Positions 31,019 to 39,442 of a DNA stretch of 64,000 nt are shown in pieces. The first letter of the stretch is position 1. The number at the start of each line of letters is the position of its first letter. The DNA lies in contig SHZK01000003.1 of the NCBI GenBank assembly GCA_009692305.1, forward strand, positions 1-64,000, in the 5' to 3' direction. This DNA comes from Gammaproteobacteria bacterium (GTDB lineage Bacteria; Pseudomonadota; Gammaproteobacteria; Pseudomonadales; Pseudohongiellaceae). The position numbers and the translations under genes were made by a program. The notes under the pieces were generated by a model. The model was given only the letters and a program-made list of their open reading frames with translations. It searched no databases and was not told the origin of the DNA.

Positions 31019-31936
31019 TTGGAACAGCAGCGGCGCCGCAAAGGCAGGAATGTGAATGGGATCGTAGTGCTGGATAAGGAGCAAGGCCTCAGCTCCAACG
31101 CCGCACTGCAGCAAGTTAAACGTCTGTACGAGGCGAACAAGGCTGGCCATACTGGCAGTCTCGATCCACTGGCTACCGGGGTGCTGCCCCTGTGTCTTGG
31201 TGAGGCCACCAAAGTGTCACAGTTCTTGCTGGATTCAGACAAGAAATACCGGGCTCGCATCAAGCTCGGTGAGCGCACAGATACTGGTGACAGTGCCGGT
31301 GTCGTGATTGAGCGTAGCGACGATTTTTCCGTCAGTCGCAAAATGATCGAGCAGGCGCTGCAGCAGTTTAAGGGCGCGATTGCCCAGGTGCCGCCCATGT
31401 ATTCGGCGCTGAAGGTGAATGGAGTGCCGCTGTACAAAATGGCGCGCAAAGGCACAGTAATTGAACGCCAGCCGCGCCAGATAACGATATACAGTATCGA
31501 ACTGACGAGCTTTGAGGATTCCGAGCTTGAAGTCGAAATAGCCTGCAGCAAAGGTACCTATATTCGTACCATTGCGGATGATCTGGGTCAGGCATTGGGT
31601 TGTGGCGCACATATCGTCGCATTGCGTCGCACTCAGGCAGGAGTATTTACCGAACAGGATTGCGTAAGCAGGCAATACCTGGAAAGCGAAAAAGAACAGG
31701 CAGGGCTGGAAAGAATTGACCAGTTCTTGATACCGATGGATGAAGCCATTGGTGATCTGCCGATAGTAGTTTTGCCAAGTGTTACCGCGGCCTTCATCAA
31801 GAATGGTCAACCGGTACTGGTAAGACACCTGCCCGAGGAAGGTTTGGTCAGGTTGTATGAAGAAGAGCAATTTATTGGCATCGGTTGTATAAATGACGAT
31901 GGCATGGTTGCTCCAAGGCGATTGATCGCAACCTGA
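31019..31936 (+). CDS. truB: tRNA pseudouridine(55) synthase
   Basis: Makes pseudouridine 55 in the T-loop of tRNAs. The start is TTG with GGAGG upstream, giving 305 residues. The catalytic Asp lies in GHTGSLDPLATGVLP near residue 49. Other motifs are KYRARIKLGERTDTGD, PPMYSALKVNGVPLYKMAR and CSKGTYIRTIADDLG, followed by a C-terminal PUA-like region. It follows rbfA after 103 bases, as in the conserved operon. Confidence 0.96.
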   Translation: MEQQRRRKGRNVNGIVVLDKEQGLSSNAALQQVKRLYEANKAGHTGSLDPLATGVLPLCLGEATKVSQFLLDSDKKYRARIKLGERTDTGDSAGVVIERSDDFSVSRKMIEQALQQFKGAIAQVPPMYSALKVNGVPLYKMARKGTVIERQPRQITIYSIELTSFEDSELEVEIACSKGTYIRTIADDLGQALGCGAHIVALRRTQAGVFTEQDCVSRQYLESEKEQAGLERIDQFLIPMDEAIGDLPIVVLPSVTAAFIKNGQPVLVRHLPEEGLVRLYEEEQFIGIGCINDDGMVAPRRLIAT

Positions 31937-32068
31937 GTTTGAGTGTCAAACGCTCTGCTCAGGCGACAATTGTATTTTTAATTAAATGGAAAGTATCAGA
32001 TAACTATCAATATGCGTGGTTATTCTGATTGCAAATGGAAGTGGCTGTCTCGCTGTTGGTTCATAGAT

Positions 32069-32091
32069 CACTACTGGAACAACCAGTAGTG
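32069..32091 (+). promoter_or_regulatory. Perfect inverted repeat in the rpsO leader
   Basis: CACTACTGG, five bases, then CCAGTAGTG, ending 52 bases before the rpsO start. No T-run follows, so it is unlikely to be a terminator for truB. It could be an RNase-processing hairpin, an S15 autoregulatory structure or a DNA operator. Confidence 0.45.
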
Positions 32092-32143
32092 TAACAAATA
32101 GAACAACGCGAATTAACTTAACCGCATATTATGGAGAATGAAA

Positions 32144-32413
32144 ATGGCTTTATCAGCTGCACAGAAAGAAGCGATCATTAAAGATTATGCACAGGCAAAG
32201 GGAGACACTGGCTCACCTGAAGTTCAGGTCGCTTTGCTGAGCGCAAACATTAATGAGTTACAAGCACACTTCAAGGCACACGTTCACGACCACCACTCAC
32301 GTCGTGGTTTGATTCGCATGGTTAACAGCCGCAGAAAATTGCTGGACTATCTCAAGCGAAAGAACAATGAACGTTATTCAACATTGATCAAGCGACTCGA
32401 ATTGCGTCGTTAA
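32144..32413 (+). CDS. rpsO: 30S ribosomal protein S15
   Basis: Primary 16S rRNA-binding protein of the platform. The ATG at 32144 lies seven bases after GGAG and gives 89 residues, the E. coli length; the ATG at 32138 is too close to the ribosome site. Conserved [38 protein letters not shown] and the terminal LIKRLELRR are present. A terminator separates it from pnp. Confidence 0.98.
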   Translation: MALSAAQKEAIIKDYAQAKGDTGSPEVQVALLSANINELQAHFKAHVHDHHSRRGLIRMVNSRRKLLDYLKRKNNERYSTLIKRLELRR

Positions 32414-32449
32414 TCAAACGCAGAAGTATCACAATCACGGATTAACTAG

Positions 32450-32482
32450 CTCAGAGCCTGATGAGTTGGCTTTGAGTTTTTT
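32450..32482 (+). terminator. rpsO-pnp intercistronic terminator
   Basis: CTCAGAGCC pairs with GGCTTTGAG (one G-U) around a nine-base loop, followed by six T residues, only 19 bases before pnp. The equivalent E. coli gap carries an rpsO terminator with partial read-through and an RNase III site controlling pnp. Confidence 0.8.
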
Positions 32483-32500
32483 AAGAGAATAGGAAAAATT

Positions 32501-34612
32501 ATGTTTAATCCAATCAGAAAGACGTTTCAATACGGCAAGCAAACAGTCACATTAGAAACTGGAAAAATCGCCAGACAAGCAACTGGCGCTGTTATGGTAA
32601 CAATGGGTAATACCCAGGTGCTGGCTACTGTTGTAGGTCGCAAGCAGGCCAATCCCGGGCAGGACTTCTTCCCGCTTACGGTCAACTATCAGGAAAAAAC
32701 CTACGCCATCGGTAAAATTCCAGGCGGATTCTTCAAGCGAGAAGGTCGTCCTTCCGAGAAAGAAACACTGACCTCGCGCTTGATCGACCGGCCCTTGCGT
32801 CCGCTGTTTCCCAAAGGATTCATGAACGAAGTGCAGGTGGTCTGCACTGTCGTATCAGCAATCAAAGATGAAGATGCTGATATCGCGGCACTGATTGGCG
32901 CCTCTGCGGCGCTGGCTATCTCCGGAATTCCATTTGCCGAGCCAATCGCCGCCGCCCGTATCGGATATGACGCGGAAGCTGGTTACGTTCTGAATCCAAA
33001 CAACACTCAATTGGCAACTTCTTTGCTGGACATGGTTGTAGCCGGCACAAGTTCAGCCGTGCTGATGGTAGAGTCAGAAGCGAAACAACTTACCGAAGAC
33101 CAAATGTTAGGTGCAGTGCTTTATGGGCATGATGCAATGCAGGTGGTAATAACTGCGATAAAAGAACTGGTCGCAGAAGCCGGCAAACCTGCCTGGGTGT
33201 GGATTCCGGCGGTGGAGAATGCAGCATTGAAGGCCACCATGGCAGAGAAATTTTCTGCGGACGTAACAGCTGCATATCAGATCTCTGACAAAATGGCACG
33301 ACACGACGCAATTGGTGTCTTGCAGGCACAGGCTGTTGCTGAGTTTGTGAACGAAGTCGCTGGCGGTAGTGAAGCAGAAGTCAAGAATGCTTTCTCCAAG
33401 CTGGAAAAGAGTACCGTGAGGCATCGCATTCTGGACGGCGCTCCACGCATCGATGGTCGCGATACCAAGACAGTAAGAGCTATCGAAGTGGAAACTGGCG
33501 TGCTGCCCAAGGCGCATGGCTCAGCTCTGTTCACACGCGGTGAGACTCAGGCGTTGGTGGTAGTAACCCTTGGCGCGCTGCGCGATTCACAAATCATCGA
33601 AGACTTGAGCGGCTCCAGAAAAGATCCGTTCATGCTGCATTACAACTTCCCGCCATTCTCTGTTGGCGAAACTGGCTTCATGAGTGGTCCGAAGCGCCGC
33701 GAAATTGGTCATGGTCGCTTGGCACGACGCGGTGTTGCAGCGGTTCTGCCGAAAGAAGATGAATTCCCCTATGCGATTCGTGTGGTATCCGAAATTACTG
33801 AATCCAACGGTTCCAGTTCAATGGCGAGTGTTTGCGGAAGCAGCCTTGCGTTGATGGATGCAGGCGTGCCAATCACTGCCCCGGTGGCAGGTATCGCCAT
33901 GGGATTGATCAAGGAAGGCGATCGGTTTGCCGTCCTCACCGACATTCTGGGTGACGAAGACCACCTTGGAGACATGGATTTCAAAGTGGCCGGTACTGCC
34001 GCTGGTGTAACGGCCTTGCAGATGGATATCAAGATTCAAGGCATCACCGAAGAAATTATGGAAATTGCCCTGCAGCAGGCCAATATTGCCCGCCTGCATA
34101 TACTGGGTGAGATGAATCGCGTAATTGCAAAATCAAGAGATTCAGTCTCCGAGAATGCACCAGCCATGGCCATGCTCAAGATTGATCCAGACAAGATTCG
34201 TGACGTAATCGGCAAAGGTGGTGCGGTCATTCGCGGCATTACCGAAGCGACTGGCGCATCGATTGATATCGACGACGCTGGCAACGTGCGTATCTATGGC
34301 GAAGACGCTACTTCACGTGACGCGGCTCTGGATATGGTCAATGCCATCACTGCGGAAGCCGAAGTTGGGCGACTCTACATGGGCAAAGTTGCTCGTATCG
34401 TTGACTTCGGTGCGTTTGTGACAATTATCCCTGGCAAAGATGGTCTTGTGCACATTTCCCAGATCGCTGCAGAGCGAGTGGAGAATGTGAATGAGTATCT
34501 CAAGGAAGGTCAGGAAGTACTGGTCAAGGTAACTGATCTGGATGCTCGTGGCAGAATCAAGCTAAGCATCAAGGAAATTACTGAAGAAGAAAAAGCTGAC
34601 TTCGTGGCGTAG
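32501..34612 (+). CDS. pnp: Polyribonucleotide nucleotidyltransferase
   Basis: Phosphorolytic 3'-5' exoribonuclease of the RNA degradosome. The 703-residue protein has two RNase PH domains. The first starts with [30 protein letters not shown]; the second carries the catalytic segment ([18 protein letters not shown] near 485) with GHGRLARRG near 408. A KH domain (about 555-612, [16 protein letters not shown]) and an S1 domain (about 622-690, [15 protein letters not shown]) follow. It probably shares transcripts with rpsO and ends at a strong terminator. Confidence 0.98.
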   Translation: MFNPIRKTFQYGKQTVTLETGKIARQATGAVMVTMGNTQVLATVVGRKQANPGQDFFPLTVNYQEKTYAIGKIPGGFFKREGRPSEKETLTSRLIDRPLRPLFPKGFMNEVQVVCTVVSAIKDEDADIAALIGASAALAISGIPFAEPIAAARIGYDAEAGYVLNPNNTQLATSLLDMVVAGTSSAVLMVESEAKQLTEDQMLGAVLYGHDAMQVVITAIKELVAEAGKPAWVWIPAVENAALKATMAEKFSADVTAAYQISDKMARHDAIGVLQAQAVAEFVNEVAGGSEAEVKNAFSKLEKSTVRHRILDGAPRIDGRDTKTVRAIEVETGVLPKAHGSALFTRGETQALVVVTLGALRDSQIIEDLSGSRKDPFMLHYNFPPFSVGETGFMSGPKRREIGHGRLARRGVAAVLPKEDEFPYAIRVVSEITESNGSSSMASVCGSSLALMDAGVPITAPVAGIAMGLIKEGDRFAVLTDILGDEDHLGDMDFKVAGTAAGVTALQMDIKIQGITEEIMEIALQQANIARLHILGEMNRVIAKSRDSVSENAPAMAMLKIDPDKIRDVIGKGGAVIRGITEATGASIDIDDAGNVRIYGEDATSRDAALDMVNAITAEAEVGRLYMGKVARIVDFGAFVTIIPGKDGLVHISQIAAERVENVNEYLKEGQEVLVKVTDLDARGRIKLSIKEITEEEKADFVA

Positions 34613-34644
34613 TCCCGATAGATCCAGCTTTTAACTAAGCCCAA

Positions 34645-34689
34645 AAAGCCCGGCGCGATGAGAAATCACTGCGCCGGGCTTTCTGCTTT
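34645..34689 (+). terminator. Strong Rho-independent terminator after pnp
   Basis: AAAGCCCGGCGC pairs with GCGCCGGGCTTT over 12 bp around a 14-base loop, followed by a T-rich tract. It closes the rimP-pnp block and marks the border between core and accessory DNA. Confidence 0.9.
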
Positions 34690-35032
34690 TGCGCTAGCCA
34701 AGCAGTTATGTTGTCAAGTTAGTGGTATTTTTTGTCATTCTAGCTCTCCAATATCAATTTCTGATCTTGGAAATCCATGTAAATCGGGGTCCCGTTCAGA
34801 CCAGTGCCACATGTAGCACATAGTTGTTTGCCTTTGCGCCAAGCTCAGCATTTTTTGACTAAATTTCAGCATCCAGCAGAAAAAGTTCAAAATAGCGCAG
34901 ACACCATGCCTGGCTTTTGGATCAATTCGAGCGCTGATACAGGTCTGGTCAGGCTCAAAACAAGACATGCTACCCAATTGGAATTCTGTAATAATACGAC
35001 CCGATATGACCACTGCTGCAGAGGGGATTATT
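34690..35032. other. Intergenic region before the cytochrome/copper gene
   Basis: About 340 bases, AT-rich, with no gene I can defend. A minus-strand open frame at 34735-35013 (92 codons) has no recognisable domain and lacks a ribosome site. The promoter of the following two-gene unit is probably near 34970-35000, where a TAATAAT-like hexamer occurs. Confidence 0.45.
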
Positions 35033-36514
35033 GTGTATACAACAAAAACTCAGATACTTAAAGGCGCTGCAATCGGACTGGGCAATTTCGCACTGCTCGC
35101 AATGCTAGGCGGGTTCGCGCCCCTCGCCTTGGCGCAGTCGGCAGAAATCACTTTTCACAAAGACATCGAGCCAATTCTGCAGCGTAGTTGCCAGAACTGT
35201 CACCGGGAAGGTGGGGTTGCTCCGATGCCGTTGGTGACCTTTGACCAGGTTGCTCCATTTGCAGGTCTGATTGAATACAAGACTGGCCTTAGAGATCGGG
35301 CTGGAGCCATGCCACCCTGGTACATGGAAAAAGATATTGGTATCCAGGATTACAAAAACGACCCGTCACTCAGTGATGCGGAATTAGCGGCTATCTCAAC
35401 CTGGGCACGCAGTGGCACACCCAAAGGCGACGTAGCCGATGCGCCAGCTGCGCGCGTGTTCAATGACAGCGTCAAATGGACGGCGGGTGAGCCTGACGTC
35501 ATCGTCAAGACCAATTCAGTGACTAAACTCGCTGGCACACCTGATTGGTGGGGCGAGATCGATCGCGTACTCATTCCATTGGAAGAAGATCGCTACGTGA
35601 AGTCAGTTGAAATCATCGAAGTCAATGATGTGGATAATAGTGCCGGTACCGGACGCGCTACCGTGGGTGGCCGTTTTATATTCCATCACATGATCTGGAG
35701 CACTGCGCAGCTGGATGAGAATGGTGAGCGCGTAGAAGATACAGTCACTGGCTGGCCAGTGCACGAAGTTGGCCGCAATGCAGACATCTTCGATCCAGAT
35801 GGCGGCCGATTACTGCATGCCAACAGTTATGTGGTATCTGATTCCGTGCATATGCATTCCAATGGCAAGGACACCGAAGGACATCTGGAAATAGGCTTCC
35901 GTCTGCATCCTAAGGGTTATGAGCCGAAATATGAACGCGCCACACTTGGTCTGGGCAATGGTGTCGATATCAGCATCGCCGGCAATGAAGACCATCAGGA
36001 ATTGCACGCCTATACAGTGCTGAATGACCACACCAAGATCATCACCTTCGAACCCCACCTGCACGCCCCTGGTGAACGTATGTGCCTGGAAGCGATCTGG
36101 GGGTATACAGTTGAAACTCTGTCCTGTGTGGGCTATGACCACAACTGGGTGCGAGGCTATGCTTATGGTGACGATGCTGCACCACTGTTACCGAAGGGCA
36201 CTATCCTGCATATCGTTGGTTACATGAACAACACAGAAACCAATCCAAACGTGCCTGATCCCAGAAACTGGCAGGGTTCAGGTAATCGCTCAGTTACCAA
36301 CATGTTCATCGACCTCGGCATGCGGGTAAAAATGTCGGAAGAACAATTTTTCGAAGAAATGCAAAATCGCCGCCAGGTGTTAGGCCTTGGCCCCAATGAC
36401 CACGTCATTGGTTGCCCATTGTGTCTGGCTCCGCTGGTGACTCCCGCTCAACCGGAAGAGACTGCCGCTACAGCAGAATCTGGCAATGAAGTCGCACTAC
36501 AGGAGCAAAACTAG
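35033..36514 (+). CDS. Secreted cytochrome c / copper type II monooxygenase-like fusion
   Basis: 493 residues from the GTG at 35033, which has AGAGGGGA in place; longer in-frame starts at 34967 and 35006 would spoil the signal peptide. The signal peptide ends LALA-Q near residue 34. A small c-type cytochrome domain follows, with one heme motif CQNCH at 53-57 and GAMPPWY near 91 that may supply the Met ligand. The rest resembles the PHM/DBM copper fold. Candidate ligands are His218-His219 (FIFHHMIW), the HMH at 273-275, His342-x-His344 (FEPHLHAPGERM) and Met398 (LHIVGYMNN). A C-terminal CPLC lies at 461-464. The likely role is periplasmic oxidation of an organic substrate, with the heme delivering electrons to copper. 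The substrate is unknown and the copper assignment is inferred from motifs. Confidence 0.7.
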   Translation: MYTTKTQILKGAAIGLGNFALLAMLGGFAPLALAQSAEITFHKDIEPILQRSCQNCHREGGVAPMPLVTFDQVAPFAGLIEYKTGLRDRAGAMPPWYMEKDIGIQDYKNDPSLSDAELAAISTWARSGTPKGDVADAPAARVFNDSVKWTAGEPDVIVKTNSVTKLAGTPDWWGEIDRVLIPLEEDRYVKSVEIIEVNDVDNSAGTGRATVGGRFIFHHMIWSTAQLDENGERVEDTVTGWPVHEVGRNADIFDPDGGRLLHANSYVVSDSVHMHSNGKDTEGHLEIGFRLHPKGYEPKYERATLGLGNGVDISIAGNEDHQELHAYTVLNDHTKIITFEPHLHAPGERMCLEAIWGYTVETLSCVGYDHNWVRGYAYGDDAAPLLPKGTILHIVGYMNNTETNPNVPDPRNWQGSGNRSVTNMFIDLGMRVKMSEEQFFEEMQNRRQVLGLGPNDHVIGCPLCLAPLVTPAQPEETAATAESGNEVALQEQN

Positions 36515-36516
36515 CA

Positions 36517-37506
36517 ATGTTAAGCAATACCTTAAAAAGCCAGCGCAGCATCAGACAAGTCGCAGCTTTCATGGCTTTTACAGTTCTGATGACAACTGGC
36601 GCTTTTGCCGATACTTATCGCAAAGGCCAACATATTGAACCAGCCTTTGAAGGCTGGCGGCCGAACCCGGATGGCACATTCAATTTCATGTTTGGTTACA
36701 TGAACGAGAATTGGGAAGAAGAACCTGATGTGCAAGTAGGCCCTGACAACGGGTTTTCTCCAGGTGACGCCGATCGCGGCCAACCAACGCATTTCCTGCC
36801 GCGGCGCAATCGCTTCACTTTCGAAGTTACTGTACCTGCTGACTGGGGTGATCGTGAGCTGGTGTGGACTTTGAAAGTGAACGGCGTGGAACGCAAAGCC
36901 TATGCCACGCTGAAAGAAGACTATCTGGTAGATAATATGGTGATCGCTTCTGAAACTGGTTCCCTCGGTGCCGGTACCAGCAGTCCGGAATCACGGGCCA
37001 ATATTCCGCCGGTGGTTGCCGTACAAGGTGATAGCCTGCGCTCCGTGCGCGTTGGTGAGCCACTCAGCCTGCGTACGCTGGTAACCGATGATGGTTTGCC
37101 TACGCCGAGTGATCCGGTCGCAGAAGCACGGCGCTTTGCCGAGTTTGCTGGCGGCGCATTGGCAGCGGCCTTTATTACTCCTGAGGCAATTGCGAAGCGT
37201 CGGCTGATGACTCCTCCTATCAGGGTTACCGTAGGCAAGACCAATGGCCTGTTCCTGTCCTGGAACGTCTATCGTGGTCCTGGCCAGGTAACATTCAATC
37301 CACAACAAGCAAAGCCATGGGAAGATACCCGCGCTGGTGCCAATTCACCGTGGGGAGCCTTGTGGTTACCACCGGCCAAGCTGGCTGATGGCATGCATGA
37401 AGTGCAGGTCACTTTCGATAAACCCGGTACCTATGTGCTGTGGGGCAGAGCAGATGATGGCGGCCTCTATCACGATGGTTATATCACCGTGAATGTAACT
37501 GAATAA
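36517..37506 (+). CDS. Exported protein of unknown function, partner of the heme/copper protein
   Basis: 329 residues beginning two bases after the upstream stop, so tightly coupled to it. A Sec signal peptide ends near residue 31 (TTGAFA-D). The mature part is beta-rich with no Cys and no metal motif. Recognisable stretches are FEGWRPNPDGTFNFMFGYMNENWEEEPDVQ near 43 and the segments FTFEVTVPADWGDRELVWTLKVNG and GTYVLWGRADDGGLYHDGYITV, which look like immunoglobulin or jelly-roll strands. I do not recognise the family. The spacing suggests it forms a complex with, or helps localise, the upstream enzyme. A terminator follows. Confidence 0.65.
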   Translation: MLSNTLKSQRSIRQVAAFMAFTVLMTTGAFADTYRKGQHIEPAFEGWRPNPDGTFNFMFGYMNENWEEEPDVQVGPDNGFSPGDADRGQPTHFLPRRNRFTFEVTVPADWGDRELVWTLKVNGVERKAYATLKEDYLVDNMVIASETGSLGAGTSSPESRANIPPVVAVQGDSLRSVRVGEPLSLRTLVTDDGLPTPSDPVAEARRFAEFAGGALAAAFITPEAIAKRRLMTPPIRVTVGKTNGLFLSWNVYRGPGQVTFNPQQAKPWEDTRAGANSPWGALWLPPAKLADGMHEVQVTFDKPGTYVLWGRADDGGLYHDGYITVNVTE

Positions 37507-37531
37507 GGTTTTTAGAAAATCTCAGTCTAGA

Positions 37532-37558
37532 AAGGGCGGCTCTACCGCCCTTTTTTTT
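37532..37558 (+). terminator. Rho-independent terminator
   Basis: An 8-bp stem AAGGGCGG/CCGCCCTT with a five-base loop and a run of T residues, 26 bases after the stop of the partner protein gene. It defines the two-gene unit. Confidence 0.92.
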
Positions 37559-37645
37559 CGCCTACTTTCGGTAACTACATATGCAATGGTAGCTGTAAAT
37601 CGTGGCAGTATCTGCTTTCGGGTGGCTGGCCGCCCTGGATACATA

Positions 37646-37673
37646 TTGGAACGTGATTGCGATGTGCTAGTAT
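37646..37673 (+). promoter_or_regulatory. Candidate sigma70 promoter for the serine hydrolase gene
   Basis: TTGGAA, 16 bases, TAGTAT, about 80 bases before the ATG. Reasonable match by eye. Confidence 0.4.
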
Positions 37674-37752
37674 GAAATCAATCGCTCTCAACAAGTGCAC
37701 TATCCATGTCAGCCCCAGCAATTATAATTAAAACAATACAGAGGATCATCCA

Positions 37753-39183
37753 ATGAAATTTCCCTCTAGAATAATTCTGGCTTTTTTCAGCTTATTACCC
37801 GTGACCAGCTTCGCCCAGCAGGCGGAAACGTACGACTACTGGGCGCCCCAACGGGAGTTGGTGCAACGCGGCATGCAGGCAGTATTTATGTGCAATGGCA
37901 TCTTCACTGGCAAGCGGACGCTGGAGCAGGTGTTCGCACAAGAGCTGGCTTACCTGAATGATCCCATTGGCACTCCCGCCGGTGGCGGCTATACGGTAGA
38001 CCGGGAATTGCGCATGGTAGAAGTTGGAACTGCCGGCGCCGTGCCAGTGATGCGTGCCGTTTTTCGTGAAGGAATTGGCTGCGTTATTATGGCGCCGGAC
38101 CAGACCATAGCAGATATCAACAGATTGCCCGAACTGACCTTACCATTGCCACCGGGCGATGCGGCGCAGATTCCCTGGCCGAATGGCGACCTGATCGAGA
38201 ACAGTGATTTACCTGCAAACATTGACGCTGCTGCATTGCAAGCGGCTTCAGATTGGGCCTTCAATCGTGCATCACCGGAACAAGTCACGCTGAGTCTGAT
38301 CGTTGTCTACAAGGGAGAGATCATTCACGAGCGCTATGCCCCCGGTATCGATATGACCACGCGTACTCGCACCTGGTCGACTGCCAAGAGTATCGCAGCG
38401 ACCCTGATAGGCATGCTGGTGGATCAGGGCAGGATGTCACTGGATGCGCCACTTGGGTTCGACTGGTTGCCCGCGAACAGTTCGCCTGAAACAGATCCGC
38501 GCAACGAGATTACGCTGCGGCATGTGCTGAACATGTCCAGTGGTCTGCAAACTATCGATAATCGCGGCATGGAGTATGCCACTGGTTCAGGCTTGTCCTA
38601 CTGGGCTGGCGCGAGCTCCGTAGCCGGTGCGCGCAGTCGCGCTCTTACCCGAGAGCCTGGTACTTATTGGGACTATGAGAACTACGACACACTGCTTGGT
38701 GTCTACGCCATGAAACAAGCGTTAGGCGGCGAGAAGGCCTATGCGGAATTTCCGCGCAAGGCGTTGATGGATAAAATTGGCATGCGTAATACGCTGGTGA
38801 GTGCTGATCGCTTCGGCGACTTCATTCTCAGCAGTCAGGTGTACACCAATGCAAGAGATCTGGCGCGGTTTGGCTTGCTCTATCTGAACAATGGTATCTG
38901 GGATGGTGAGCGTCTGATTTCTGAGGAGTGGATTGATTTCTCCCGCACTCCTGCGCCGGCGACGGTGGGTAATGGCGGTCAATATGGGGGTCAGTGGTGG
39001 CTGGTGCCGGAAGGGCGCACTGATGTGCCGACTGATGCCTACTCTACCAATGGCAATCGCGGTCAGTATACGGTGGTGGTGCCATCCCATGATGTGGTGA
39101 TTGTGCGGCGCGGGCTTGATTACGGAAAGCAGGGGTTTAGTCAGTGGGACTTGACTCGAGAAGTTCTCAAGGCAGTCAACTAA
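37753..39183 (+). CDS. Secreted serine hydrolase of the beta-lactamase (class C/esterase) family
   Basis: 476 residues with a Sec signal peptide (ends near SFA-Q, residue 21) and AGAGGA before the ATG. Residues 24-155 form an N-terminal region without a domain I recognise, containing two Cys (47, 110). From about 160 the serine beta-lactamase-like fold begins. It has the S-x-x-K motif STAK at 209-212, YEN at 308-310 (the Y-x-N element), and a C-terminal STNGNRGQYTVV segment in the place of the KTG/HTG strand. Family members include esterases, DD-peptidases and 6-aminohexanoate-dimer hydrolases, so activity cannot be assigned; beta-lactam resistance should not be assumed. It converges with icmF across an inverted-repeat element. 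Confidence 0.82.
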   Translation: MKFPSRIILAFFSLLPVTSFAQQAETYDYWAPQRELVQRGMQAVFMCNGIFTGKRTLEQVFAQELAYLNDPIGTPAGGGYTVDRELRMVEVGTAGAVPVMRAVFREGIGCVIMAPDQTIADINRLPELTLPLPPGDAAQIPWPNGDLIENSDLPANIDAAALQAASDWAFNRASPEQVTLSLIVVYKGEIIHERYAPGIDMTTRTRTWSTAKSIAATLIGMLVDQGRMSLDAPLGFDWLPANSSPETDPRNEITLRHVLNMSSGLQTIDNRGMEYATGSGLSYWAGASSVAGARSRALTREPGTYWDYENYDTLLGVYAMKQALGGEKAYAEFPRKALMDKIGMRNTLVSADRFGDFILSSQVYTNARDLARFGLLYLNNGIWDGERLISEEWIDFSRTPAPATVGNGGQYGGQWWLVPEGRTDVPTDAYSTNGNRGQYTVVVPSHDVVIVRRGLDYGKQGFSQWDLTREVLKAVN

Positions 39184-39242
39184 GGTCACGGGACTTCTGC
39201 AATTCAAAGTTAGACGTAAATTAAGTTCACGTGGCTTCGATC

Positions 39243-39387
39243 GGCGCCGAGAGACAGACTGTGGTTCTGCTGCAGACTGCACCGCTCCGCGGTGCCTGCC
39301 TCCACGAAAAAGCCCTGTAAAGCGGTCTTTTTCGCTCCGTCAGCGCAGTCTTTGATTGCAGCCAACCACAGCCTATCCCTCGGCGCC
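39243..39387. repeat. 145-bp imperfect inverted-repeat element
   Basis: The outer arms start GGCGCCGAG at 39243 and end CTCGGCGCC at 39387. Similarity continues inward for about 45 bases per arm (GGCTGTGGTT-like, GACTGC-like blocks). The centre holds a perfect hairpin GCACCGC/GCGGTGC (39279-39295) and a CGAAAAAG/CTTTTTCG hairpin (39305-39334). It lies between two convergent genes and could serve as a two-way terminator. The size and nested symmetry are more like a mobile repeat (MITE- or REP-like). No target duplication was found. Confidence 0.6.
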
Positions 39388-39442
39388 TTTGCGTAGTGCA
39401 AGATTCGATTTTTTTGTGTAATCTTCGGGATGTCGCGGGGGA

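Noticed and set aside
34735..35013. Minus-strand open frame of 92 codons before the cytochrome/copper gene
   Set aside because: No ribosome site, composition rich in Cys/Trp/Met without a family match, and it lies where the promoter of the next gene should be.
37753..39183. Antibiotic-resistance beta-lactamase
   Set aside because: The S-x-x-K and Y-x-N motifs define a broad serine hydrolase family of esterases and peptidases; the long unusual N-terminal region argues against a dedicated beta-lactamase.
39210..39401. 63-codon minus-strand frame across the inverted repeat
   Set aside because: The open frame is produced by the repeat itself; no start signal.
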